64,000 nucleotides of DNA from Coniella vitis (GCA_011317545.1 WUJK01000011.1:1193501-1257500), one strand, 5' to 3'; shown: positions 37,436-47,892, numbered from the stretch's first letter. Program-made: numbers and translations. Notes: generated by a model not told the origin, from the sequence alone.

Positions 37436-39343
37436 TCACATCTTTACACCCCAGATACCACGTCCAGCACTCACGCCAAGCCACTCCCCGGCTTCGTCAT
37501 GAGGCAGGCGTGGCACCCAGCCCAGGTTGCCCACTTCGTAGTCACACTGCCAGCTCGCAGCTGGGCTACGGGTGTTGTCGGTCTGGGAGCTTCCGTTTGA
37601 CTGCGGCTGGTTCATGAGGTCCCAGATCAGCACTTGGCAGTCATCGCCGCCCGAAGCAAGCTGGCCGCGCCTCGTAGGCGACCACTCGACGCAATTAACG
37701 GCGCCTCCATGGCCACGGAGTTCAAGCAGCGCCTGGCCAGGCTGTCTGGTGTCGAGGATGCGAATAACGTTCGAGTCTTGAGCAAAGGTTGCAAGAAGCT
37801 GTGTATCGTGCGGGGACGTTGCTAGACGCAGCAAAGGAGGCGGGTTAGACATGGTCTGCTGGGCCAACGTCGGACTAATCTTTCCTCCGTTCGGATCAAC
37901 TGTTGCGCAAATGTCAGAAACTAAGCGTTGTAATCGCACAAGTAATGTGTCTTGTCGCATGTCATGACGTACCTCTGTCTTCCTTGCCCGTTGGCTCATA
38001 AATGATCGTGCTGTGCTCCAGACTTCTCAGGTCGAACATACGGACACTACCGTCTTGACCACAGCTGACGAATACGTCAACGCTGTTTGCACAAAATCGC
38101 ACGTCGTATACTTCCTTGTCGTGCGCAATCAGCTGGGTCTTGGCCGTCAGGGACGGAATGTCCCAGATTGTACACGTGGTATCGATGCTGGAGGTAATAA
38201 TAAGGCTTGGGGAAACTATGTTCCAATCAAGCGAAGTCAAAGGCGCAGTATGGTCGGGCGTTTTGGAGTTGGAGAGGAGGGCAAGGGGAGTGAGCTTAGT
38301 AGGTGCTACCTCTCGGTTGCGGTTGGTGATGGAGTTGCCAGGGGCTGCGGCCGATTCCGAGGGCAGGGACCAGAGTCTCAGGTGGTCGCCCGACGTAGCG
38401 AGCAAATCGGTCGACTGCTTGGTGGTCGAGGGCGGTTCCCACAGGAGTCGCGTTACTGGGTACGAGTGTGTGGCCTCTGCAACCTTGGTAAAGTCCATTG
38501 TCCATTTCGAGCCGCCATGGGCATTGTACACATCGGGAGGCGTGGGGGTGATTTGGGTATCCAGGATTTGGATCTGTAGGGTTATGACTGTCAGGCACTT
38601 CCGTCCACAGCATTACTTGCAGGCCTTGCTGCACTCTTGTCCACAGTCTAGGAGGTGCTTACAAAGTTATGACCATCTTCCAAGTAACTTCCAATTGCGA
38701 CTTTGCCAGCACTATTGCCTTGAGGAGTCCATTTGCACCAGTCGAACGCATACGTCGTCCAGGGTGCCATGTAGTTGCTGGGACCTGGCGGCGCATTCTG
38801 GTTGGGAAAGTCCTGGGCACCTGGCATGCCGTCCGACAAGCTCGAGTCTGCGCGGGGCCTGATATCTGCAAGGCCGAGCGGCGTGTGGGATATGTTGCGC
38901 TGCGAACCAGGAGCATTGTAGTTCCGATCGGTCGGAGACATGTACTGCGCCGAGCTGGGGCCTGCACCGCTGGGTGTAGTTGGGGTGTAAGGAGAGTAGC
39001 CCGGGTTGGCACCGTCAAAAGCTGCAGCTGGGCTGGAGCGCGAGTAGCTATGCGACAAGTTCAAGGAAGGTCTGTTTGGATTCTGGTAGTCTTGTTGCTG
39101 TGCAGGTGTGCCGTGAAGCAAAGACGGCGCGGTATTGGCACCCATGGCGGACGGGCGTGCTGTGGAACCTCCGGGTTGTAGCACGCTGGGCACAGCCGAA
39201 CCACTGCTTGTGTAAGACGACGGGGTGTTCTGGTACGGGGAAGGCCCGCTCGGTGTCTGGTCGAGCGTAATGTGAGGAGGTCCGCCAGAGACAGCATATT
39301 CGCGCGGGGACATGGCGCCGTGTTGTTGGTACTGGCTGGAGCC

Positions 39344-39383
<40 letters not shown>

Positions 39384-39454
39384 TGCTCGTCGCCGTAGCC
39401 GGTTGTTCGCCGCTGAGGCGTAGCAGCATACTGCTGCGGTGGTGGCTGGCTCAT
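37436..39454 (-). CDS. DCAF7/HAN11/TTG1-type WD40 scaffold protein, three exons, 618 aa
   Basis: Exons read 39454-38663, 38573-37973 and 37899-37436; introns are 89 and 73 bp with GTAAGC and GTACGT donors and CAG acceptors. From about residue 229 the protein matches animal DCAF7 (HAN11) and plant TTG1: APWTTYAFDWCKW at the domain start, DLLATSGDHLRLW, the near-invariant SSIDTTCTIWDI, KTQLIAHDKEVYDVRF and DGSVRMFDLRSLEHSTIIYE. These repeats build one beta-propeller. Family members scaffold DYRK/HIPK kinases in animals and serve as a CUL4 substrate receptor; the fungal role is less defined. The first 228 residues are a low-complexity extension rich in Gln, Ser, Pro and Tyr, with a 14-Gln tract at 24-37, and are absent from the roughly 342-residue animal protein. 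The gene is divergent from the PPAT gene. Confidence 0.95.
39348..39387. repeat. CAG/CTG triplet repeat encoding the poly-Gln tract
   Basis: A (TGC)n run on the plus strand encodes 14 consecutive Gln residues near the N-terminus of the WD40 protein. Triplet tracts of this kind vary in length between strains. Confidence 0.93.
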
Positions 39455-40547
39455 GGTGGCCCGTGTACGAGTGGAGGTGACGTCGAGGTTCAGGTAGGGA
39501 TAGAGGCAAGATCGAGGGCGGAAGTGGGTATGGGATGCAGTTGAAACAGGGTTTGGGCGCCTAGGGTTGAGGCTGGGCTCGTGTCTAGCACAAAGGCATC
39601 AGGTGCTGCGTGTGACTGCTGGCGAAGGAGGCGGCGATCTTGCGGGCTTGCATGAATGGGTCGAGGAGGATCGGCTGGGCGACGAGGACGACGCTGGCAG
39701 GCGGCGGGAGGATGAAGGCTGAGGATGCTGGACGCGGCCAGGCGAGGACAAAGAGACGATCGAGCAAGAAGGGGAGGAGGAAGATGCCGCTTGAGTGGTG
39801 TTTGGAAGCTGACGATAAGCAGGGCCTAGTGCCGATGACACAGCAGAGGCAGCTTGTTGACGCCGAGTCGAATTGATGCCAGAGCCAAAGGCAGAGCCAG
39901 AGCCGGTGTCGACAGCGCCTTGTCGTATGGTTGTGCGGTTGCCAGTGCCTGTGCCTGGGGCAGACACTGGTGGCAGCCGCAAAAAAGGGTCTGGCGAGGA
40001 CGCGGTGGCTGGTGGGGAGAGGCCGTTGCGCTGCGGTGATTGCAGTGGAGGTGGTGAAGATGGATGGTTGGTGGTGGTGGTGGTGCAGGATGCTGCTGCC
40101 GCTGCTTGCTGCTGCCCAACTCCAACTCCAGCAGGCGCTGCAGCGCTCCCAGCACAGTACATACCTAATAAGTAAGTGCAAGCCCCAGCCGCAAGTACTA
40201 TGTATATAGTACACAGTACATGGCATCCGCCATGTGGCTGCCAGCTGCCTCGGCCAAGCGGGCCTCGAAGGCACTCGGGCGGTCACAGTAACCACTTTCA
40301 TCATCCTGCATCAACATGGTGTTTCTGAGAGAGTCGGCGAAGCAAGCATTCCACTCACGACGTTCCTCGCCCGCTCTCCAGCAGATCCCGCCTGCAAGCT
40401 GCCCAGCGGCTCGTGCTAGCTTTCACACATATCACTGTCCGTTATCTGCACCCTACGCGGACATCACTCCGCCACTGCCGCTTTTCGAGCTGGGCCCAGC
40501 TCTCACCCTTGGAAGCCTCACACTCTCACAGAAAAGCGACAGCCATC
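39455..40547. promoter_or_regulatory. Divergent promoter region between the WD40 and PPAT genes
   Basis: About 1.1 kb separates two divergent starts, so both promoters and leaders must lie here. A Gln/Ser/Pro-type low-complexity open frame on the minus strand (39599-40162) is probably WD40 leader sequence, not a gene. A near-palindromic TACTATGTATATAGTA is at 40196. Individual promoter elements cannot be assigned. Confidence 0.45.
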
Positions 40548-41762
40548 ATGGCTCGAGCTGAAGCGCCCTCGCTTCTTCTGCTGCCCTCGCCCCCAGAGCC
40601 TGCAAGCCGGGCCCGTCTGGCGGCAGCCTACAAGCCAGCGCTGGCAGCCGTTCTCAGCCAGCTGAAGGACGCACCTGTGGCCCAGACACTCATCGTTGCC
40701 GTCGCTTGTCCGATCCTCCAAGGCTCAGGTCTCCGCCACAAGACGCTCTCCTGGCCGCGCGCGCAACACCTGGTCGCTAGCTTGTACACCATCATATCTG
40801 TCCTCTGTGCCGATCTGTACATCCCGGCATATGCCAACGCCGGAGCCCACTCGGTTGACGCGCGAGTGATTCTCGTTGATCATGAGAGAAGCCAGCAACA
40901 TGGCCAAGACCTTCGAGCTGCCATCGAGCCCAACAATACAGCCATTGTCGATCTGGCTACATTTGCCCGCGCATACCACCCCTGGAAATACATCTTCAAC
41001 GCTGACAGCGAAGTTGCACACGAGCTCCAATCATTGTACTTGAAGATAGCCGAGAAGCACCAGCCACTGCTACAGGATCAGCTCATTACTGTCAAGGGGG
41101 GCCTCGCTCTGAATGTGCCCTCGACCCAGCCGTCATTACCATCTTCACAGACGACTCTCCACAAAAACGTGTGCCTGGGCGGTACATTTGACCATCTGCA
41201 TCCCGGCCACAAGCTGCTCTTGACAGCTGGTGCCTACTTGCTGGATATCCCAGAGAGTGGCGTGGCAGACACTTGTGTCTATGTAATTGGTATCACTGGA
41301 GATGAGCTTCTCAAGAATAAGAAGAATGCAGATGTATTGGAGCCTTGGATTGATCGGGCCCGGACTGTTGTCGCATTTCTGTCGTCCATACTTGAGCTTT
41401 CTCCACAAGGCTGGACGAGCGCAGGAGCTCCAACACTGGAAGAGGGAGATGGACGAGTCACAGCGACGTTGCGTGATGGCAGCATCACCATCCAGTGTGT
41501 CAGGATCAACGATGCTTTTGGCCCTACCATCACACAAGAAGATCTTGGGTGTCTGGTAGTGTCCGCAGAAACGAGGTCGGGTGGAGAAGCTGTCAACAAC
41601 AAGAGGAGCGAGTTGGGATGGAAATCCCTCGAAATCTTCGAGGTCGAGGTTCTAGATGGCAAAGAAATTTCCGATGTCTCGTCGACTACTCAAGATTTCA
41701 CATCCAAGATCAGCAGCACATCTATCCGACGGCAAATCGCAGAGGGCACACAAAAGTCATGA
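40548..41762 (+). CDS. CAB4: Phosphopantetheine adenylyltransferase (PPAT), 404 aa
   Basis: Uninterrupted frame starting at an ATG in good context (CATCATGGCT). The C-terminal half is a nucleotidyltransferase fold. The adenylyl-binding motif GTFDHLHPGH is at 212-221 (family signature HxGH). The closing ISSTSIRR motif is at about 388-395. The enzyme transfers AMP from ATP to 4'-phosphopantetheine, giving dephospho-CoA, the penultimate step of coenzyme A synthesis. The first 200 residues are the eukaryotic N-terminal domain of unclear role (TLIVAVACP, LYIPAYANAG). There is no P-loop kinase domain, so it is the monofunctional fungal type (yeast Cab4), unlike the fused PPAT/dephospho-CoA kinase of animals. 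The gene symbol is given by analogy with yeast. Confidence 0.94.
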   Translation: MARAEAPSLLLLPSPPEPASRARLAAAYKPALAAVLSQLKDAPVAQTLIVAVACPILQGSGLRHKTLSWPRAQHLVASLYTIISVLCADLYIPAYANAGAHSVDARVILVDHERSQQHGQDLRAAIEPNNTAIVDLATFARAYHPWKYIFNADSEVAHELQSLYLKIAEKHQPLLQDQLITVKGGLALNVPSTQPSLPSSQTTLHKNVCLGGTFDHLHPGHKLLLTAGAYLLDIPESGVADTCVYVIGITGDELLKNKKNADVLEPWIDRARTVVAFLSSILELSPQGWTSAGAPTLEEGDGRVTATLRDGSITIQCVRINDAFGPTITQEDLGCLVVSAETRSGGEAVNNKRSELGWKSLEIFEVEVLDGKEISDVSSTTQDFTSKISSTSIRRQIAEGTQKS

Positions 41763-43183
41763 AAATTGACGTCTTATCAACGAATTGCGGCCAATACTTG
41801 TGCGAGCAGATTGAAGAGGAAACGGGTTGAGCGAGGAGAGTAGATCATTTCAAGTTTCCGGTGCACCGCAACTTGAGTATAGACGCTTTGGTGGCTATTC
41901 TACGATTTAACGTGCTCACATTATTGACATGCAGGCTACAGGCTATCATTCCATCTCCATGTCGTTGCTGAGCCGGCCCACAGGTTGCCTTCTGATGATG
42001 CCTTCGAGACAGAATTTGATGGAATGTGCATGCAGCTGGACAGAAGCGTTGTTGCACACCTGGGCACAGCGACCTTGACGACTTTCGGCGACATGGTTCT
42101 ACTTGAAATTGTGGGCCAGAAGTCAATGGTTGCCGTCTACGCTACATACGAAGAGTGCGTGGAGTATGGCTTCAGGTGTAAGGGCATCATATCCGAACCA
42201 TTGGCTTATGACTGAGGGTTGTAACCATTATTGCAAAGACAGATTACGAATCACGAGTCATTATCGCGGCCTAATCACGGCCGAGAAAGCCGTCGTGCCA
42301 CGCAGATGCTTGGGGGCTCATTGAATCACCTCGCGGCCTGTCGCAATGCTCCAGGTTTATCTTCATCGACTCGAAGGGTGTAGCGGTCATTTTTCTCGGT
42401 TCAGGAAGAAGCTATCGGACTCTGAAGCCCAGCAGCAGTATCTGCTTCCTTGACAATGCACCCTCGCTTGCACAGTCGCATCTTGTAAATGCAATCTGTT
42501 GGGTCTTCCACCTTGGTGTGCATGCCCTATTAGTATTGCTCGGAGGCCTTCCCAAGCCCGATCCTGCTTACAATATCGTGTCTTTCTGTTTACATGCTGG
42601 TCACGTGTGGCCAAAAAAGAGGAGAAGAAAGAAAAAAAAAAGAAAAAAAAAAGGGAGGGGGCCGGTCTTTTTGGGAATCAGGATTGTAAGCGAAAGCTTC
42701 GAGGGGCTGTCTATTGCTGTGAAATGGCTCTTTACCTGCCAGCCAGCTCGGGAAAGCTACAAGAGGCCGCTGGGACGGGACGTCCCTTGAGCTACTGCAG
42801 CACTCGCAGATGAGTTTGCATAGCAGCCCTGGAGTACAGCAAAGAGGGGAACGCGATTCAGAATACTGGCTCCGAGAACCGAGCTGCTAGTCAGCCTCCT
42901 TTAGGTTTGGTGTGGTAGCAGGTCTGGGGGGTGGCTTGGGTCGCTGTACTGGCAGTTGGGTAGGTGGCATGCCAAGATGCGTGACGGGAACGGAAATAAA
43001 ACAAGCGCTCAGCAACCAGATCGCTAACAGCCACGTCCTCATTTGCGCCAGAAAAAAAAGAGACAGTGAGAAAAAAGGAAGAAGACGCAAATCCAGAACA
43101 CACACAGTCCCTCTCCCTTTACAAACAAAGGTCCTATCGCGCACGCACATACACACAAACCCTACGACTTGGCTTCGGTGGCA
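41763..43183. other. Intergenic between the PPAT and GT1 genes
   Basis: Contains one unassigned open stretch (41935-42215, listed separately), an A-rich tract around 42615-42655, and the presumed GT1 promoter and leader (A- and CA-rich, 43050-43165). Nothing else was recognised. Confidence 0.5.
41935..42215 (+). other. Unassigned coding-like open stretch, possible exon or gene remnant
   Basis: After a plausible acceptor (TGACATGCAG) the frame stays open for about 93 codons and ends at TGA. Its composition looks protein-like: segments such as MQLDRSVVAHLGTATL and FGDMVLLEIVGQKSMVAVYA alternate hydrophobic and charged residues. I do not recognise a family. No convincing upstream exon or ATG was found, so it could be the last exon of an undetected small gene, a decayed gene, or chance. 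Confidence 0.25.
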
Positions 43184-44566
43184 ATGTTGCCCCATGCGGT
43201 CAACGACAAGCTGGCTCATGTCCTCTGCCTCAGCCTACCGCTTACAGGCCACCTTACACCAATGCTGCGAGTGGCCTCGGAACTGCACCGGCGCGGATGG
43301 CCCGTCTCTGTAGTCGGCGCTTCGAGCCATGGCGCCCGAATTGCGGCCCAGGGTGTTCATTTCATCCCGTTGCAGGGCGATGCTGATCTGGATGACCTGG
43401 CTTACTACGATCGAGACCACCCCAATCCACCTGTGCCAGGCTTTCACGATCTTGCGTGGTATGATCGGGCCTTGGTCGACTTTGAGAAGCTCTGTATCGA
43501 GCCTCTGGCGGCGCAATGGGCCTGCCTAAAAGAAGCACTCTCCGCTCTACATACAGCTGATCCATTACGCCCTGTGGTCATCATCAGCGAGGCCTTTTTC
43601 CATGGCATCTTGCCTTTGTATATGGGCGCGCCACTCCCTGCAGGCGTGCCGCACCCCAAGACACTGTGTCTCTCTGTCACGCCACCAGCAATTCGCAGCG
43701 CCGACCTCCCACCTTTCAACTACCCGGTTCCCTTCAGCCAAACGCCAGAGGGCAGAGCGCGCAATGCGCTGCTGTGGGACGACTGGGCACAGTTGACGGC
43801 CCCGCTCCGACAGCGCTTGCACACGGCCCTTGCAGTGGCGGGTGCCCAGCGCTTTCCAGACGGACCGATCCTCGACGGGACGATTTACAAATGTGCCTCG
43901 TTGGGCATCATGCAAGTTGGCGTACCCAGCTTCGAATATCCGCGCAGCGACTGGCCAGAAGGATTCCAATTCATTGGATTTCTACCACCAGCCACTCCTC
44001 CCCCGGCTGGGTACCCAAACCTGCCAAAGTGGTGGCCTGAGGTAACAAAGACGGACAAGAAGATTGTTGTTGTGGCACAGGGAACGGTGGAGACAAACCC
44101 GCACGATCTCATTCTGCCCACTGCTGAGGCTATGCGCAACCGGGACGATGTGCTAGTGGTAGCCATCCTCGGTCGCAAAGGCGCGACTCTGCCAGTCGAT
44201 GCGCAAGCACCGCGTAATGCTCGCATCACTGACTATCTGCATTACGACGCCATTCTGCCGTATGCTCGGGTTTGGGTTCATAACGGCGGCTATGGCGCCA
44301 TAACGCACGGAGTGGCTCATGGAGTGCCGATGGTCGTGGCCGGCGAAGGCCAGGACAAGCCGGAGAATATCCGGCGAATACGGTTCTCTGGCATCGGAGT
44401 GGGTCTCGGCTCCATTACACCCAGTGTCCAGGATCTGAGGTTGAGCTTGGAAGCAATCCTTGGTGAACCCAAATACCAAGAACGGGTCAATGTACTGAAG
44501 CAAGAGACCATAGGCTTGGACTGCTTCGGTCGTATCGAGAAGGCGGTCGTGGCGGCGTTGGCATAG
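43184..44566 (+). CDS. GT1-family UDP-sugar glycosyltransferase (MGT-like), 460 aa
   Basis: Single-exon frame; the first in-frame ATG gives MLPHAVNDKLAH. The N-terminal Rossmann half has the acceptor-side motif PLTGHLTPML with the likely catalytic base His23. The C-terminal half carries a donor-binding signature reading WVHNGGYGAITHGVAHGVP with His366, then GQDKPENIRRI. This version (HNGGYG) is closer to macrolide/MGT-type GT1 enzymes than to the plant HCGWNS form. Such enzymes transfer a sugar from a nucleotide sugar to small molecules such as polyketides, sterols or phenolics; the acceptor is unknown. There is no signal peptide, so it is probably cytosolic. Its stop lies only 158 bp from the stop of the convergent aminotransferase, which may be chance or a small metabolic pair. 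Confidence 0.9.
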   Translation: MLPHAVNDKLAHVLCLSLPLTGHLTPMLRVASELHRRGWPVSVVGASSHGARIAAQGVHFIPLQGDADLDDLAYYDRDHPNPPVPGFHDLAWYDRALVDFEKLCIEPLAAQWACLKEALSALHTADPLRPVVIISEAFFHGILPLYMGAPLPAGVPHPKTLCLSVTPPAIRSADLPPFNYPVPFSQTPEGRARNALLWDDWAQLTAPLRQRLHTALAVAGAQRFPDGPILDGTIYKCASLGIMQVGVPSFEYPRSDWPEGFQFIGFLPPATPPPAGYPNLPKWWPEVTKTDKKIVVVAQGTVETNPHDLILPTAEAMRNRDDVLVVAILGRKGATLPVDAQAPRNARITDYLHYDAILPYARVWVHNGGYGAITHGVAHGVPMVVAGEGQDKPENIRRIRFSGIGVGLGSITPSVQDLRLSLEAILGEPKYQERVNVLKQETIGLDCFGRIEKAVVAALA

Positions 44567-44724
44567 GGACAGTTTTGGCCGTGGCGTTGATGAATCCTTG
44601 GGAACGATAAGTCAACATTCACCATGATGGGCATTGCAGGAATGATGACGCTGTTCACGTGCTCGGTCTACGCGTTTGGACCTAGACGGAATGAATTCAT
44701 GCCATGTCGACCAAGCTTTCTCTT

Positions 44725-46194
44725 CTACAAAGTGGCTTCCACGGCCGACAAAGCCTCGTCATATATAGCCAACGCCCTCTCCACCTCGTCTCTGGTTACG
44801 ATGCACGGTGGTGTCACATGCAGCCGGTTCTCAACAACAAACACCAGCAATCCTCGGTTCAGGCACTCATTCTTGAGCCTGACCACAACCGCCGGCGCCA
44901 CAGGAGCCTTGGTCGACTGGTCCACAACCAAGTCCAGAGCCCAGAAGACACCCAGACCGCGCACCTCGCCGACGATCGCATGCTTCTCTCCCAGCTTCCG
45001 CAATCCTGGGCCCAGGATATCTCTTCCAATTCCAGCCGCATGCTCCAATACACCCTCTTCTTCGTATGCCTCTAGTGTCGCCACAATTGCGGCCATGGCG
45101 AGCGGGTGGCCTGAATACGTCAATCCGCCGGGGTAGAACCTCTCGTCAAAGGTCTTGGATACGCGTCGCGAGAGCACCACGCCTCCTGCGGGCACATAAC
45201 CACCATTCACACCCTTGGCAAAGCAAATTAAATCAGGACGAACCGCTCGTGGGTTGATGGTTGGGTTCTGCCACGCGAACCAGTCGCCTGTTCGTCCAAA
45301 GCCAGCCATGACCTCGTCACAGATGAGCAGGATGCCGTGCTCATCACACAATTGCCTCACGCCCGCCAGCCAGCCGGGTGGGGGCACAATGACACCCGCC
45401 GTCCCCGGTATCGTCTCGAGCAACACAGCGGCGATGGAACCGGCGCCCCCCTCACATTCAATCACACGACGCAAATGGTGCAGCGCTCTCGCTGTCTCCT
45501 CCTCTGGCGACGTGGACCAAAATTCGGAGCGGTAAGGGAACGGGCCGAAAAAGTGCACGTGTCCCCGCGCATACTGGTTCTCAACACGTCGAAAGTCACC
45601 CGTTGCGACAATGGCGGACCCTGTAGCGCCGTGGTAGCTGCGGTACGCTGAGAGGATAGTGTCGCGGCCTGTTGTTAGGCGCGCCATGCGGATGGCATTC
45701 TCGTTTGCATCAGCGCCGCCGTTTGTGAAGAATACCTTGTCGAAGTGGCTGCTGCTGCTGTTGCTGCTGCTGCTGCTACTGCTATTACTTGGAGACAATC
45801 CATCACCCTCTGCATCTGTTCCTTCCTCGGCTACTTGGTCGGTGTGTAGCCGGTTCGCAGCCTGCAATATGAGCTTGGCTGCCTTGCCGCGGGCGAGGTT
45901 TGCATGCGCGGGTGCCACGGTAGGCAACACGGCGGCCTGTTTCTGGATGGCGGCTGTGACTTTGGGGTGCGTGTGACCAATGTTTGTGTTGATGAGCTGT
46001 GAGGAGAAATCAAGGTAGCGCTTGCCGCTGTGGTCCCAGACTTCGCACCCTGCGGCGCCGGCAATGGTTAGGGGGCGTAGCGCGGCTTGGGCGCTCCACG
46101 AGTGGAAGACATGGGCGCGGTCGAGCTGGTAGGCGAGGGCGCCGAGGTCCGCGGACGGGTGGTCTGGGGCTGTAGAGGGTGTTGTGCTGCCCAT
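44725..46194 (-). CDS. Class-III PLP-dependent aminotransferase, 489 aa
   Basis: Single-exon frame starting at the ATG that gives MGSTTPSTAP; the frame is open further upstream but has no earlier ATG. Fold-type I, class-III features are complete. SSQLINTNIGHTHP is near the N-terminus, FFTNGGADANENAIRMAR and SYHGATGSA bind the cofactor, the PLP-ring Asp293 lies in CDEVMAGFGRTG, and the Schiff-base Lys327 lies in CFAKGVNGGYVP. GGLTYSGHPLAMA follows. The family moves an amino group from an omega-amine or amino acid to a keto acid; substrate cannot be set from sequence (taurine, beta-alanine, GABA or other amines are possible). A low-complexity Ser/Asn insertion encoded by a triplet repeat occupies about residues 135-149, within a longer variable stretch (119-150), just before the conserved FFTNGGADA motif. 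Confidence 0.93.
   Translation of the reverse strand: MGSTTPSTAPDHPSADLGALAYQLDRAHVFHSWSAQAALRPLTIAGAAGCEVWDHSGKRYLDFSSQLINTNIGHTHPKVTAAIQKQAAVLPTVAPAHANLARGKAAKLILQAANRLHTDQVAEEGTDAEGDGLSPSNSSSSSSSNSSSSHFDKVFFTNGGADANENAIRMARLTTGRDTILSAYRSYHGATGSAIVATGDFRRVENQYARGHVHFFGPFPYRSEFWSTSPEEETARALHHLRRVIECEGGAGSIAAVLLETIPGTAGVIVPPPGWLAGVRQLCDEHGILLICDEVMAGFGRTGDWFAWQNPTINPRAVRPDLICFAKGVNGGYVPAGGVVLSRRVSKTFDERFYPGGLTYSGHPLAMAAIVATLEAYEEEGVLEHAAGIGRDILGPGLRKLGEKHAIVGEVRGLGVFWALDLVVDQSTKAPVAPAVVVRLKNECLNRGLLVFVVENRLHVTPPCIVTRDEVERALAIYDEALSAVEATL
45748..45786. repeat. Triplet repeat encoding a Ser/Asn tract in the aminotransferase
   Basis: A CTG-type triplet run on the plus strand, read on the minus strand as AGC/AAC codons, gives the Ser-rich insertion. 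It stays in frame. Confidence 0.9.
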
Positions 46195-46814
46195 TTTCTT
46201 TCTGGTAGTGGTGGTAGTAGTGGTTGTGTTGGTGAAACAATCTCGCGGCAATTGTTATGACGTATACGGGTGATATATGTATATAAGTGGTTGCCGGAAA
46301 GCCTGTTATTATCTTGTGGTTTTGAATGTCCAGATATCTGATATGATAGACTGTTTGTGGGTGTGTGACAGGTGTCGCTGATTATCCTTTGCCGCGACCA
46401 GTCGGGGATGACGGGGTTTCACAAGATAAGGGGCGCGAAAAGGGCGGAGTTGAGTGCTTTTCTTCCCATGAAGATAAGTTAGATAAAGTCGACTTCGAGT
46501 GCAGTATACAATACGGTTTAAGATGATGAAAGAGGGAGAGAGGAGAGAGGAAGGAGATCGGGATCCAATCCGTCTTTTCCTGGTCTGATGTAAATACACG
46601 TATATATAGTCGGGTTCTTTCTCTTGGCTCTGTTCTTGCTGGCAGTCTCAGTCTGTGGTCCCGTTTCATGAACCGGAGATAACTATGTATATTAACTTGT
46701 CTGTAAGTACTGTACGTACCCGTCTTTACACTTTCTCAACGAAAGACAAGAGAAAGAAAAGACACACCACCACCCTTTTGCATAGTATCCCGTCATAGGA
46801 TAATCCATTCTACG

Positions 46815-46860
<46 letters not shown>
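46815..46860 (+). repeat. 46-base A homopolymer
   Basis: An uninterrupted A run in intergenic sequence, the second such tract in the window. No element body or clear target-site duplication is visible. Confidence 0.9.
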
Positions 46861-46861
<1 letters not shown>

Positions 46862-47613
46862 AACAGGAAATAGAGCTAGTAGGAAATGCCGTGTCATCTC
46901 TCATTCGTGTGTGTACATATTTCTATCGGGGAGTTCCAACCACCCCATCGATTTCTTTGGGGTTGGTTTTTGGCTTGGTCGGACGGGGACCGGCACTGGC
47001 GTGATAGGGCCTCCACCTTGCGTGATAGCACCCTGAGTGGCTGCGTTAGGATGTACATAGTGTCAATGTACTTGGAAAACAACGAAGGGGGGCAATGCAC
47101 ATTGTCTTACTGCATGTATGAGGATGAGGCAATGATCACGCAGATTGTGAAGAATTTCTGATGATGCGGGAGAATCAGTACTATGAGGTGTTGCAATGTC
47201 GGGTGGTGATATTTTTTTGGCTATTACTAAGGTATACAGCCTATGTCGCTGGATGACTAAGTAAGTGCCTTAACGGGTTTGTCTGATAAAGCAATACATT
47301 CAGGTCACCCCCCTTTCCTCATTCTCTACCACTACCCAGGCCCTCTCTCGCTCATGAAGCGGCCACGGGGAGCTATTGCGTCCAAGAAAGATGACCAGTG
47401 GCTCGTTGTTGTTGTTGGTGGTGGTACTGCTGCTATGCGTTGCCTTGCCGACACGGGGCGTTTTATCGTTCGCGACTGCCAATAGAAAACAGAGCCGCGA
47501 TCAGGATTACTTCGGCGCGAGGAAAGAGGTGCGCTTCAATGCTTAGAGCATTTATTCTGCTCGACATATGCACAGTTTGATGGATGTAGCCAATAGCCCT
47601 GCCTTTCTTCCAG

Positions 47614-47892
47614 ACTCAGACAGATGGCACAAAGGGTCCAGCGGAATACAAGGCTGCATATGGCATCTCGCGTTGCCGAGCGGACTTGGAAGCCATCCTC
47701 TACCAGGGTGATGAGAGCCAATGCTGTCTTGGACCACTGTTATCCTATAATCAGGATTTGACTGTGTTTGAAGGACTTCATCGACTACCATGTATAAGCA
47801 AGCATATGAGCACCCATGCTCTGCTATGGCTCGTAGCCTCCGACGAGTCCCTTGCTCGAGGGGTGACGGCTGTAGCAGAGGAATACCATTAA
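47614..47892 (+). other. Unassigned coding-like open stretch, possible gene remnant
   Basis: Following a pyrimidine tract and CAG, the frame stays open for 92 codons to TAA. Stretches such as YGISRCRADLEAILYQGDES and MSTHALLWLVASDESLARG look protein-like. I recognise no family and cannot find a matching upstream exon. It borders an AT-rich tract, which fits a decayed fragment. Confidence 0.22.

Noticed and set aside
39599..40162. 187-codon Ser/Pro/Thr-rich frame on the minus strand
   Set aside because: Low-complexity, no domain, immediately upstream of the WD40 start; more likely leader sequence.
47398..47485. Open frame with a glycine-rich, Rossmann-like VVVVGGGTAAM
   Set aside because: The valine and glycine run comes from a GTT/GGT microsatellite; nothing else of a nucleotide-binding domain is present.
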